DNA from: a bacterium | GTDB lineage: Bacteria; 4484-113 | Direction: 5' to 3' | Length of the DNA stretch: 39,128 nt | Assembly (NCBI GenBank): GCA_029932365.1 | Contig: JAOZQG010000009.1 | Location: forward strand, 1 to 39,128 | Part shown: piece after piece, positions 17,146-26,292 of the stretch | How the letters are laid out: each line of letters opens with the position of its first letter | How positions within the stretch are numbered: the stretch's first letter is position 1 | Translations under genes and position numbers: made by a program | The notes under the pieces: generated by a model | What the model was told of the DNA's origin: nothing | Databases searched by the model: none | Seen by the model: only the letters and a program-made list of their open reading frames with translations

Positions 17146-18063
17146 CTACCGCCTGATTCTCAGGCGTGGATCCAGTATGTCCCGCAGGCCGTCACCGAAG
17201 AGGTTGAAGCCGAGCACCGTCAGTGCCAGCGCAAGCCCCGGAAATACTCCCCACCAGGGCATATCCACGAGATTCCCCCGCGCCTCGGCGAGCATATTGC
17301 CCCATGAAGGCGTCGGCGGCTGAATTCCGATGCCCAGAAAAGATAGCCCGGCCTCGCTGAGCACATTCTCTGCGACTGCGAGCGTGCCCAGCACGATTAT
17401 TGGCGCCAGGCAATTGGGAAGCAGATGGCGCGTGATTATGCGGAAATTCCCTGCGCCAATGCTACGAGCGGCTTCGATAAACTCCTGTTCTTTCAGCGAG
17501 AGTATCTGGCCCCGGATGACGCGCGCGATGCCCGTCCAGCCGGTACACCCCAGAGCGATAAATAGCGCCCAGATGCCAGGGCGCCGGAAAGTAGCGAGGA
17601 TAACGATCGCCAGCAGGATGTTGGGAAACGCAAAAAACGTGTCTGTAAGGCGCATCAGCGCGTTATCCATCCATCCTCCGAAATAACCCGCCATTGAGCC
17701 TATGACAAGGCCGATAAAAAGCGCGATAAGCGTGGCCACGACTCCCACAAGCAAAGATACCCGGGCACCGTGAATGATGCGCGAGAGGATGTCGCGCCCG
17801 TGGAAGTCCGTCCCCAGCACAAAGCGCTGTGGCTGTATCGGCTGGCCGCTTGCCGGGTCGATGCGAACTTCTCCCGTGTCTTCAATGGGAGGTGCATGCT
17901 CCTGAAGGGACGGCGCCAGCCGGGTAAACCACTTGAACTGGACGATAGGGCTGTGGGGCGCAATCAAAGGGGCCGTAACAGCCGCTAGTACAAAGACAGC
18001 AACGATTACCATACCGGCAAACGCGGTGCGATGTCGGAGCAGTTTTTCGAAAAACCGGAGCAT
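17146..18063 (-). CDS. Peptide ABC transporter permease (DppC/OppC type)
   Basis: 305 aa, GTDFHGRDILSRIIHGARVSLLVG, EFIEAARSIGAGNFRIITRHLLPNCLAPIIV, LSFLGIGIQPPTPSWGNMLAEAR. Confidence 0.95.
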   Translation of the reverse strand: MLRFFEKLLRHRTAFAGMVIVAVFVLAAVTAPLIAPHSPIVQFKWFTRLAPSLQEHAPPIEDTGEVRIDPASGQPIQPQRFVLGTDFHGRDILSRIIHGARVSLLVGVVATLIALFIGLVIGSMAGYFGGWMDNALMRLTDTFFAFPNILLAIVILATFRRPGIWALFIALGCTGWTGIARVIRGQILSLKEQEFIEAARSIGAGNFRIITRHLLPNCLAPIIVLGTLAVAENVLSEAGLSFLGIGIQPPTPSWGNMLAEARGNLVDMPWWGVFPGLALALTVLGFNLFGDGLRDILDPRLRIRR

Positions 18064-19007
18064 TACGTGTAGCGGATGCGGGGGTCAACCCAGGCGTAGA
18101 CAATGTCTACAAGTAGGTTTACCGCCACAAAGGTTACGGCGAAAAGCGTGACTGAGCCTAGGATAATGGGAAAATCACGCTGCCCTATGGCATCAACCAT
18201 GGCGCGTCCAAGCCCTGGCCAGGAGAATACTGTTTCTGTAAGCACAGCTCCTGTAAGCAGTAATGCAAACATATTTCCGATGACGGTGATGATTGGTATG
18301 AGCGCGTTTTTAAGCGCATGCCTGAAGATGATGGCACGAGTTCCCAGCCCTTTGGCGCGCGCGGTGCGAATGTAATCCTGACCCATTACTTCCAGCATCG
18401 AGCTTCGCGTAATGCGGGCGATGATGGCCATCGGTACTGAAGCAAGGGTTACGGCGGGGAGTATCAAATGCTTGAAATTCTCCCAGATTGTCGCGCCGTA
18501 TTCGCTCATGCCAGATACCGGCAGCCAATGCAGGTAGGAGCCAAAGACGAGCTGTAGCATCAGACCCAGCCAGAAGACGGGGATAGAAACACCTGCCACA
18601 GCTATTATCATCACCAGATAATCGACAAATGACTGGGGACGTATCGCGGCAAGGATGCCGGCGAGCATGCCAATGACGATGGCGATAACCATCGCGCTGA
18701 AAGAAAGGTAAAGCGTGTTGCCGAATTTGTCTCCAAGAAGCTGAGTTACCGGCTGTCCCTTGATGTAGGAAAAGCCCAGGTCTCCACGCGCGAGGTCCTT
18801 GAGGAATATGAAATACTGCACCACCAGGGGCTTATCCAGGCCGAGTTCCGATCTGAGCTGGTCCGCAATGATCGGGTCGTAACGCTGTCCCATGCGCACG
18901 CGGATCGGGTCTCCCGGAGCCAGATGAATCGCCGTGAAGGTGATAATCGTTATGCCGAGGAGAACGGGGATTACGGAGAGGATGCGCTTCAGCAGGTAAT
19001 AGGCCAT
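18063..19007 (-). CDS. Peptide ABC transporter permease (DppB/OppB type)
   Basis: 314 aa, YLLKRILSVIPVLLGITIITF, GDPIRVRMG, DYIRTARAKGLGTRAIIFRHALKNALIPIITV. Stop and start overlap by 1 nt with the next permease. Confidence 0.95.
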   Translation of the reverse strand: MAYYLLKRILSVIPVLLGITIITFTAIHLAPGDPIRVRMGQRYDPIIADQLRSELGLDKPLVVQYFIFLKDLARGDLGFSYIKGQPVTQLLGDKFGNTLYLSFSAMVIAIVIGMLAGILAAIRPQSFVDYLVMIIAVAGVSIPVFWLGLMLQLVFGSYLHWLPVSGMSEYGATIWENFKHLILPAVTLASVPMAIIARITRSSMLEVMGQDYIRTARAKGLGTRAIIFRHALKNALIPIITVIGNMFALLLTGAVLTETVFSWPGLGRAMVDAIGQRDFPIILGSVTLFAVTFVAVNLLVDIVYAWVDPRIRYT

Positions 19008-19019
19008 AGCATGCCCAAG

Positions 19020-20672
19020 CTAGCGTTTGAAGTATACCTTCTCCAGCGGAGTATTGTTTAGGTGCGGGGTACGGTCCATCGCCGTAATGCTCAAACCCAT
19101 GACGTAGGGCTGCACCAGCGTAAGGTTCTTGCGCCAGTAGAGCAGAAGCCAGGGGGCGGCGGCGAGGGCGATATCCTCAGCTTTATGATACAGCCGGCTA
19201 CGCTCTTCCCTGTCCACTGTGGTGCGTCCTTTCCGCACCAATTCATCGAATTGCGGGTGGGAAAAGCGGGTTATGTTGCCGGGATCGCCGGCCTGAGTAC
19301 TTTCCAGCAATACGTAAAGCCAGTTGTCGGGATCGGGATAGTCGGCGAGCCACGTGTTCTGATGGAATAGAAGTTCGCCTGCGTATACACGGTCAAGGAA
19401 AGTGGCCCAGTCGTTTTGCTCGATGCGGATTTTAACCCCAACCTGTCGCAGGTCTTCTTGCACCTGCGCGGCCATCTGGACCGATAGCTGCTGCTGGTCG
19501 ATATTAAGGGTGATTTCGGGAAGGCCTTCGCCGCCGGGATATCCAGCGTTGTCCAGATAAGCTCTTGCTTTGTCGGGATTGTACGGATATCCCTCGCTCT
19601 CTTCGTTGAAGTAAAAGCTCCCCGGCGGAAAGTATGTCTTCTGCAGCGCGCCGCGTCCCTCCAGAATATTGCGAATGATGCTCTCTTTGTCCACGGCGTG
19701 GTTGAACGCCAGACGGACACGCTTATCGTCAAAGGGCGGTTTCTCGCAATTAAAGCCGTAGCAGTACATATCCATCGCCGTAACGCCCCGGACGAGAGCG
19801 TCAAGCTTCGGATCGGCGTTTATCTCGGTCATCTTGCCAAAAGGAATGTCCGTATGTTCCAGGTCGCCGCCGAGAAACGCCTGATAGCGTGTGTTTTCAT
19901 CGGGAATCACTTTGAATACGATTACATCCAGCTTGACCTCGGTGTCCCAGTAAGCACGGTTTGCTTTCAAGACTATTTGGTTGTCGTGGTCCCATTTATC
20001 AAAGACAAATGGGCCGCTACCGACGGGTTTTTGCGCAAAGCCCTTCCAGTCCTGTTCAACTACCTCGTGAGGCACTATGGCGAAGTTGCTCATGCAGAGG
20101 ACCGCAAGGAACGGCGCATATTGCTGTTCAAGGTGAATAATAAAGGTGTTTTCATCCGGGGCTTCAAACCCCTCAAGGGACTCCGCATTTCCCTCAAAGA
20201 ACGCTCTTGCGCCCTTGACCGGAAACAGCATCTGTGCTCTTTCGCTGGGCACATCTCTGGCTTCTCTTGCTGCCTTGGAATCGAGGATGCGTCTGAAGCT
20301 GTATAAAACATCGTCAGCAGTTACTTCGCGGCCGTTGTGGAATTTCGCGTCCTTGCGGATGAAGAACTTGTACTTCAATCCGTCCTTTGAGATGACCCAG
20401 TTCTCTGCCAGATCGGGCACTATCTCCAGGTCGGGTGAAAAACGGACGAGCCCATTGAAAATCCTGCGAACAACGGTATCCGACACCGTGTCGGTAATAT
20501 GCATAGGGTCCAGTGTTGGTGGGTCTGCCGGCAGAGGAAAGCGGTAAACAGCCTCTAATAAGGGTTTGGTGGGTAAGGGCGATTCATCCTCCGATTCCGG
20601 AGGCTTTGCCGGGTTACACGAAATCGAGACTAGGCATACAGATATGGCAATATATACGGCGATACGTTTCAT
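19020..20672 (-). CDS. Peptide ABC transporter substrate-binding lipoprotein (family 5)
   Basis: Lipobox-like VSISCNPAK; LPADPPTLDPMHITDTVSDTVVRRIFNGLVRF; FHNGREVTADDVLYSFRRILD; PVGSGPFVFDKWD. Confidence 0.94.
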   Translation of the reverse strand: MKRIAVYIAISVCLVSISCNPAKPPESEDESPLPTKPLLEAVYRFPLPADPPTLDPMHITDTVSDTVVRRIFNGLVRFSPDLEIVPDLAENWVISKDGLKYKFFIRKDAKFHNGREVTADDVLYSFRRILDSKAAREARDVPSERAQMLFPVKGARAFFEGNAESLEGFEAPDENTFIIHLEQQYAPFLAVLCMSNFAIVPHEVVEQDWKGFAQKPVGSGPFVFDKWDHDNQIVLKANRAYWDTEVKLDVIVFKVIPDENTRYQAFLGGDLEHTDIPFGKMTEINADPKLDALVRGVTAMDMYCYGFNCEKPPFDDKRVRLAFNHAVDKESIIRNILEGRGALQKTYFPPGSFYFNEESEGYPYNPDKARAYLDNAGYPGGEGLPEITLNIDQQQLSVQMAAQVQEDLRQVGVKIRIEQNDWATFLDRVYAGELLFHQNTWLADYPDPDNWLYVLLESTQAGDPGNITRFSHPQFDELVRKGRTTVDREERSRLYHKAEDIALAAAPWLLLYWRKNLTLVQPYVMGLSITAMDRTPHLNNTPLEKVYFKR

Positions 20673-20694
20673 TGGTGCACCTCCGTGCCGTGTT

Positions 20695-22413
20695 TCAGTC
20701 CTTATCGGTTTTCACGATGGACACGTGAGAAAGGTCGTTATTAGGGAAGCTTGCGTCGGCGTCCAAACTGGAAATTTGAATTCCCTTGACGTAAGGCTTA
20801 ATCAAAACGTTGACCGTCTCCGCAAAAAGGAATAGCCATGGCGCTTCTTCAAGTGCTATTTGCTCCGCCTGCCAGTAGAGGAGACGCCTTTTGCCCGTAT
20901 CTAACTCTGCTCGAGCCTGCTCAACCAAAGCGTCAAACTCGTCGTTATGCCATTGAGCCCAATTGCCTTGTATACCGGTATTCTCGCTGCTCAACAGCCG
21001 CCATAGGAACATATCCGGCGCCGGATATTCCGCAACACAGTTGCCATGCGCGATAAAATAGTCGCCCTTGTGCACCTTTTCCAAGAACTTGGCGGTTCCC
21101 AAGGGCTCGGGTTCCACGTTTACTGAAACGTCCCCGAAGAAGCCTTTTACCTGCCCGGCGACTTCGGGCTGCATAGATCCCTCGTTATATAATAGCTGCA
21201 TTTTTTGGGGCAAGAACAGGCCCTGGGGATGGCCTGATACTTCCAGCAGCCTGCGCGCCTCGTCAACATCGTACCTGTACCTGGGTTCGTCACTGTTGGC
21301 GGGATTGTACCAATCGGCAAGCGCAGGAGGTATGATGCCGACAAATGGCTTGTAGCGTCCGTCAAGAAGCTCGTCAGCGATATACTCACGGTTAATAGCG
21401 TAGTTCAGCGCCTGTCGAAGAGCTTTCTTGCTGCCAAAAAGCTGGTCTTTCCACGGTTCTCGCTGCGTATTGAAGACGTAAAATTGAATCGCAATGAGAT
21501 CGTTATGGTGGAGCTGACCCTTAAGCTCCTCATTCCTGATAATTTCTTTTAGCTTCCCGTCAGGTATGTTTGAAGCGTCAAGCTCACCGTTTTGGTAAGC
21601 CCGAAACTGGGCTTCACAGTCCGGTATAACTTTGAAGACTACAGTTTCGAGGTAGGGGGCGCCAGCGTAAAAGTCCTCGTTGGCTTCTAGCCGAATATAT
21701 GAACCGGGCTGCCAGTCTGCGAGTTTAAACGGGCCGGAGCCGATAGGGTTGCGAGAAAGCCCGCCGGATTGTCCTCCAGTTACCGCTTTATCAGCCTCCG
21801 CCGGAACGACTGCGAAGCTAACTGTAGCCAGAGTCTGAAGAAACGCATCGTATGGTTTTGAGAGTTCGACCTTTAGTGTGTATTTATCGGCTGCTGAGAC
21901 GCCTGAAAGACGATTGGTCTTACCCTCGCGGAATTCCTGATATCCCAGGACATCGCGCAGCAGAATCGAACGTTCCGATTTCGTTTTCGGGTCAGCCAGG
22001 CGGTTGAATGAATATACAAAATCCTCGGCTGTCACCTCGCGGCCATTGTGGAATTTTGCGTTTTCTTTGAGGTGAAAAACCAGACGGAGGCCATCGGGAG
22101 ACACTTCCCACGTTTCCGCGAGGTCGGAGGTTAGCTTTAGATTGTGGTCAAACCTGACGAGCGTGGAATATATCTGTCTGGCAACGGCCCTGCCGCTCAT
22201 ATCTATGATATAGGCCGGGTCCAGCGTAAGCGCGTCAGCACTTAGGGGTAATCTGAGTACTCCACCGCGCTGACCTGCAGGCGCAGCAGGAGCTTCATCA
22301 GCCGGCTTAGCGCAGGAAAACAGGCAGCTCGCGGTAGCCACCAGTCCTAACAAGCAGTGGAGAATGACGGCTGCCGTTGGTAAGCGCAATCTCCTGTGCA
22401 AGAACGCTCGCAT
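20695..22413 (-). CDS. Second peptide ABC transporter substrate-binding lipoprotein (family 5)
   Basis: SADALTLDPAYIIDMSGRAVARQIYSTLVRF; FHNGREVTAEDFVYSFNRLAD; PIGSGPFKLADWQPGSYIRLEANEDFYAG; N-terminal signal with Cys (LFSCAKPADE). Confidence 0.94.
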   Translation of the reverse strand: MRAFLHRRLRLPTAAVILHCLLGLVATASCLFSCAKPADEAPAAPAGQRGGVLRLPLSADALTLDPAYIIDMSGRAVARQIYSTLVRFDHNLKLTSDLAETWEVSPDGLRLVFHLKENAKFHNGREVTAEDFVYSFNRLADPKTKSERSILLRDVLGYQEFREGKTNRLSGVSAADKYTLKVELSKPYDAFLQTLATVSFAVVPAEADKAVTGGQSGGLSRNPIGSGPFKLADWQPGSYIRLEANEDFYAGAPYLETVVFKVIPDCEAQFRAYQNGELDASNIPDGKLKEIIRNEELKGQLHHNDLIAIQFYVFNTQREPWKDQLFGSKKALRQALNYAINREYIADELLDGRYKPFVGIIPPALADWYNPANSDEPRYRYDVDEARRLLEVSGHPQGLFLPQKMQLLYNEGSMQPEVAGQVKGFFGDVSVNVEPEPLGTAKFLEKVHKGDYFIAHGNCVAEYPAPDMFLWRLLSSENTGIQGNWAQWHNDEFDALVEQARAELDTGKRRLLYWQAEQIALEEAPWLFLFAETVNVLIKPYVKGIQISSLDADASFPNNDLSHVSIVKTDKD

Positions 22414-22437
22414 ATGACCAATTATACCAAGCGGCCA

Positions 22438-23619
22438 TCAGGAAATCACAGCAAGCATGTCTTTTAGATAACGGTCCCATGAATAGTAATCGAGAGAGAA
22501 ACCCGAGGAGAGCTGGGAAGCTAGGTCCGGAAGGTGACGCAGCGCATCTATAAGCGCTGCTGCGATAGAGCCAGGGTCCGTAACATCCGGTATTACAGCC
22601 ACGCCTGGAAGATTAGCCAGCGGTGAATCGACCGATGTGAGGACTGGCGTGCGGAACCCTAGCGCTTCCAGCGCTGGATAGCCAAAGCCTTCTTCCAGCG
22701 AAGGCAATACCAGCAAGTCAGCGTGACGATAAAGCGTGACGAGGTCATCATCACTTACCTGTCCAAGGTGCAGCACATCAGGCAATGGCCTTAAAGCCTG
22801 CATGGTGGAGCCGTCAGGCAATGCGACCTGAGGAATCGACTGCGACTGCTTCGGCAATCGTTTTGCGTGACCGCCAACGAAAACAAGCCTGTAAGGAAAC
22901 ATGCGAAGCTTAACTTCACTGAAAGCTGCCATAAGTGCAGGAATATTCTTGCGCGGACCGGGGACCCCAACATGCAGGATAAAGGGCTGCGGTATCGAGA
23001 TTGCACCGTGAATAGTCTCGATATTTACGCTGTCAAGGTGGCGGTAAGCTTGTGCCCCTGCAAAACTGAACTTAGGTGCTAGGCAGCTGGGAACTACGCG
23101 AAGCTTGCTTTCCAGCGACGGAAAAAGCTCAGCCATGCGAGCGTGAGTTCGGTTAGAAACACATATTAGTCCCCGCGCACGCTTTAAGGATATTCTAACG
23201 TTTGTTCGGTATATAAGCTGAGCTTTGATGCCCATAAGATGCGGCGCCGCGTAAGGAGTTGTATCGTGTATGACGCAGTGGCAGGCCACTCCCGGTAAGT
23301 TAGGAAGAACGTAATCGGGGTCCAGGTAAGCGTCCAGGTCAAGCGAGCGAAAAACCAAAGGAAGCTCTATTTGATGCAAAACGTGGCGCGGAAGAAAAGG
23401 GAACCTGCTGAAGTGAAGGCGTGTATTGCGCCGCAATATGAAGTGCCCGGCTTCCGTTTCTGGCAGTTCGCTGAGAATAGCCCGCATATCTTTCCTGAGC
23501 TGGAGGAATACGTGCAGTTCTCCGTTGAAGTGTTTAAGCAGCACTGCGGCTAAAATACGGGCATAGCGGCCGATGCCGCCCGGAGTGTGGATTGCCAGTG
23601 CCGATACACCCAGTCTCAC
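22438..23619 (-). CDS. Glycosyltransferase, GT4-like
   Basis: HTPGGIGRYARIL; LHVGVPGPRKNIPALMAAFSEV; YRHADLLVLPSLEEGFGYPALEALGFRTPVLTS. Confidence 0.9.
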   Translation of the reverse strand: MRLGVSALAIHTPGGIGRYARILAAVLLKHFNGELHVFLQLRKDMRAILSELPETEAGHFILRRNTRLHFSRFPFLPRHVLHQIELPLVFRSLDLDAYLDPDYVLPNLPGVACHCVIHDTTPYAAPHLMGIKAQLIYRTNVRISLKRARGLICVSNRTHARMAELFPSLESKLRVVPSCLAPKFSFAGAQAYRHLDSVNIETIHGAISIPQPFILHVGVPGPRKNIPALMAAFSEVKLRMFPYRLVFVGGHAKRLPKQSQSIPQVALPDGSTMQALRPLPDVLHLGQVSDDDLVTLYRHADLLVLPSLEEGFGYPALEALGFRTPVLTSVDSPLANLPGVAVIPDVTDPGSIAAALIDALRHLPDLASQLSSGFSLDYYSWDRYLKDMLAVIS

Positions 23620-23642
23620 GAGACGATTCTAGCAAACACTCC

Positions 23643-24440
23643 CTAGTAACCGACAAGAAGGTTCTGACTAAAGCGCCGCAAAGCTGAAATAATAGAAAGC
23701 GCCGCAATATAGCTGGTTCGCGGATTGCTCGGGGAAGGAACGTTCTTCAGCACGATGTGCACGTTGCCCGCGGCGCCCGAGGCTTCTATCTCGTGGATAT
23801 TCTGCGTGAGATTTGGGTCACTCACCAAAACAAATTCCATTTTGTCCAAACCTACTGTTGCAAGTCCAAGGGTAATAGAGACGTTCACGTTCTTGGGAAA
23901 TTTTTCGAACGCGGGCTTTGGCGCGCCGCGGTATATTTCGGTTACCTCTTTATCCTTACGTCCGAGAGCTTCCGGCGGCTTACGTGTAGTAAGGCGGACG
24001 TAATCTACGCTTTCCAGCGTCATTGACGAGAAAGCGTCCAGACCGCCTATTGCCCCTGAAGGAGCGATTATCTTGAAATAGCTGCCAGATAAGTCACGAT
24101 AGAACTCCTCGCTTAGCTGCAAAAGCCCGCCGACACTCATAACGAAGAGGTACTTCGTTGCCTCCACCTGCTGAGCCGCAAGCAGTGCTTTTTGAGCAAT
24201 AACGGGCACCACACTGGGGTGTGCCGCTTCAACGATTACTTTGCTGCGCGCCGCCAGCGTGTCCAGGTCTGTGAGTTGAACGCTATGTTCGGGGAACCGC
24301 TTACAGAACTCATTGGCACGCTGCTCGTCTACTTCGTTGGCGAATGTGAGCTTATACGGCAAATCATGGTCTATGATGCCTTGTGCAAGGAACGTCCCGA
24401 TATTTCCCAATCCTACCAGTCCGAGTGTGAGCTTTGGCAT
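23643..24440 (-). CDS. nadX: L-aspartate dehydrogenase-like NAD(P)-binding protein
   Basis: LTLGLVGLGNIGTFLAQGI; VEAAHPSVV; MSVGGLLQ; KIIAPSGAIGGLDAFSSMTLESVDYVRLTTRKPPEALG; ASGAAGNVHIVLKNVPSPSNPRTSYIAALSIISALR. Confidence 0.85.
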   Translation of the reverse strand: MPKLTLGLVGLGNIGTFLAQGIIDHDLPYKLTFANEVDEQRANEFCKRFPEHSVQLTDLDTLAARSKVIVEAAHPSVVPVIAQKALLAAQQVEATKYLFVMSVGGLLQLSEEFYRDLSGSYFKIIAPSGAIGGLDAFSSMTLESVDYVRLTTRKPPEALGRKDKEVTEIYRGAPKPAFEKFPKNVNVSITLGLATVGLDKMEFVLVSDPNLTQNIHEIEASGAAGNVHIVLKNVPSPSNPRTSYIAALSIISALRRFSQNLLVGY

Positions 24441-24542
24441 GCACTTATTGTATCATTGAGCTAACTCCTCTGAGGCTATACAAATTAGGCTTAGGTATGG
24501 CAAAATAGCCGACAGGATATTCGTCCCAGGGGGAGTGAAAAC

Positions 24543-26213
24543 ATGCGTACGTACTGGCCCGGCGCGATGCTCGCCTTATTCGTAGCGATAGCGCTGGGTG
24601 CCGCTTGCGGGAAAACCAATCAGGTTGGAACAACACCTGATGCGCTATCGACCGATGGCAGTCTTGAGAGATACCTGGGTGAATCTGTAGAAGAGCTAAT
24701 GTTGCAGGAAGGCATCGGTTCTCGTCGGTTTGCGTGCTTTCCTGTCTCAGGCGAGTCCAACCGAGTGAAGGATATCGCTCTTGCTAAGGACGATGATGAC
24801 CGCTACCAAATTACATGGCATTACCGCAACGCCGGGGATTACGACCAGGATGGCAAGGTGGCTATCTCGGATGTAACCCCACTAGCGGTGCATTTTGGCG
24901 AAAAAGTCGGTGAAGATGACAACAGTATTTGTGCCGTTATCGACGGTGACAACGACGGTCGCGTGCATATTGGGGACATAACGCCAATCGCGATTAACTA
25001 CGGCGCCGACGTGGCGGGCTATATTATCCAGACAAGTGACAGCCTGGGCGGGACCTTTGATGACCTTGATGAGGTCTATTTGGCGGATATGTTGGCGGAC
25101 GAAGGGCGGCTCAGGGCAGAATATCCTTTATCCAGCGTAAACCGCCCGGTTGTAAGAGTCCTGCCTTTCGACTCTGAAGATGAAACGGGGATTGTCTCCG
25201 ACGAATTCGCCATTGAGCTTATGCCTCCTAATATAGATGCCGTATACCCATTAACGTGCGAGGTAAACAGGGCGGTGACTTACCGCGCCGACATAGAAGC
25301 CGAGGGCCAGCGCGAATATTTCTGGGAATTCGGCGAGAGTGCTTTGCCCACCACAAGCCAAAGTGAACAGCCAATCGTAATTATGAACGAAATCGGGGAG
25401 GAAAACTGTAGCCTTACGGTGACGACACCATTTGGCGCTGATACTATTGAGTTTACTGTTACAGTAGTTGCGGCCGGTGCCCAGCCGTATATTACGAATG
25501 TGCAGCCAATATCCGGTCTGGCAAATGCTGAAATGACCTTCTCGGCGGATGTCGGAGGAGCCGAACCGATAACATACGGATGGGACTTCAGCGGCTACGC
25601 CACACCGCCCACTAGCTCTGAAGTCCAGCCTAGCGTGGTGTTTGAAGACACTGGAGATTACATCGTAACTCTCATAGTGGAGAACCCCTTCGGTAGCGAC
25701 AAATATCAATATTCGCTGCACGTGGTTGATGCGCTTAATCTAGAGGTACTCGGCATACGCATTAAGCTCGAAGGAACCACGAACACACTGGTTGGTGATG
25801 CTAACTTCGGAACAGACCTTTTCAGAACATACACTGGCGGCGGTATGGCACAGGGGGAAACGTACACGGGAAGCAGCGCCTATGGATACCTTGACGCGAT
25901 AGAGTATTACTACATCCCTGAAGATGCTATCTACGGTTTCGATCAAGAGCCACCCCCGGGGAAAGCTGATGCCCACGCCGGGACGCTTTCATATCTCACT
26001 ACTCAGCTTGACTGGGAGATAACCTGCTTTGGGCATGAACCGGGAGAGCTATTCATTCATAACCTATTCGAACCTCCAGGGCACCTTCAGGGCCACTTCG
26101 GGGTTATCGAGGATGTATATATGATTACAGTCGGGTTACCTGAAGGCACTCTCGGAGTGCCAATCGGCGAAATCGAGTTAGCAATAGCTATGGATGTTGC
26201 CGACGGCGGCTAG
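24543..26213 (+). CDS. Putative lipoprotein with two dockerin-like Ca-binding motifs and PKD-like domains
   Basis: Lipobox-like ALGAACGK; DYDQDGKVAISDVTPLAVHFG and DGDNDGRVHIGDITPIAINYG; PKD-like VTYRADIEAEGQREYFWEFGES... and MTFSADVGGAEPITYGWDFSGYA...GDYIVTLIVENPFGSD. Confidence 0.85.
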   Translation: MRTYWPGAMLALFVAIALGAACGKTNQVGTTPDALSTDGSLERYLGESVEELMLQEGIGSRRFACFPVSGESNRVKDIALAKDDDDRYQITWHYRNAGDYDQDGKVAISDVTPLAVHFGEKVGEDDNSICAVIDGDNDGRVHIGDITPIAINYGADVAGYIIQTSDSLGGTFDDLDEVYLADMLADEGRLRAEYPLSSVNRPVVRVLPFDSEDETGIVSDEFAIELMPPNIDAVYPLTCEVNRAVTYRADIEAEGQREYFWEFGESALPTTSQSEQPIVIMNEIGEENCSLTVTTPFGADTIEFTVTVVAAGAQPYITNVQPISGLANAEMTFSADVGGAEPITYGWDFSGYATPPTSSEVQPSVVFEDTGDYIVTLIVENPFGSDKYQYSLHVVDALNLEVLGIRIKLEGTTNTLVGDANFGTDLFRTYTGGGMAQGETYTGSSAYGYLDAIEYYYIPEDAIYGFDQEPPPGKADAHAGTLSYLTTQLDWEITCFGHEPGELFIHNLFEPPGHLQGHFGVIEDVYMITVGLPEGTLGVPIGEIELAIAMDVADGG

Positions 26214-26292
26214 GCAACAACAGCTTTGCTGGCTGGAAGTAACCTGCTTTTACTGCTAAGATAAACGTATTCGATATAAGGGGAAACCTGAT

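Noticed and set aside
19698-20306. 202-aa plus-strand ORF inside the substrate-binding protein gene
   Set aside because: Long antisense ORF but the opposite frame is a clear family-5 binding protein. No motif in the antisense translation.
25251-25721. 156-aa minus-strand ORF opposite the PKD/dockerin lipoprotein
   Set aside because: Antisense shadow; the plus frame shows signal peptide, repeats and domain structure.
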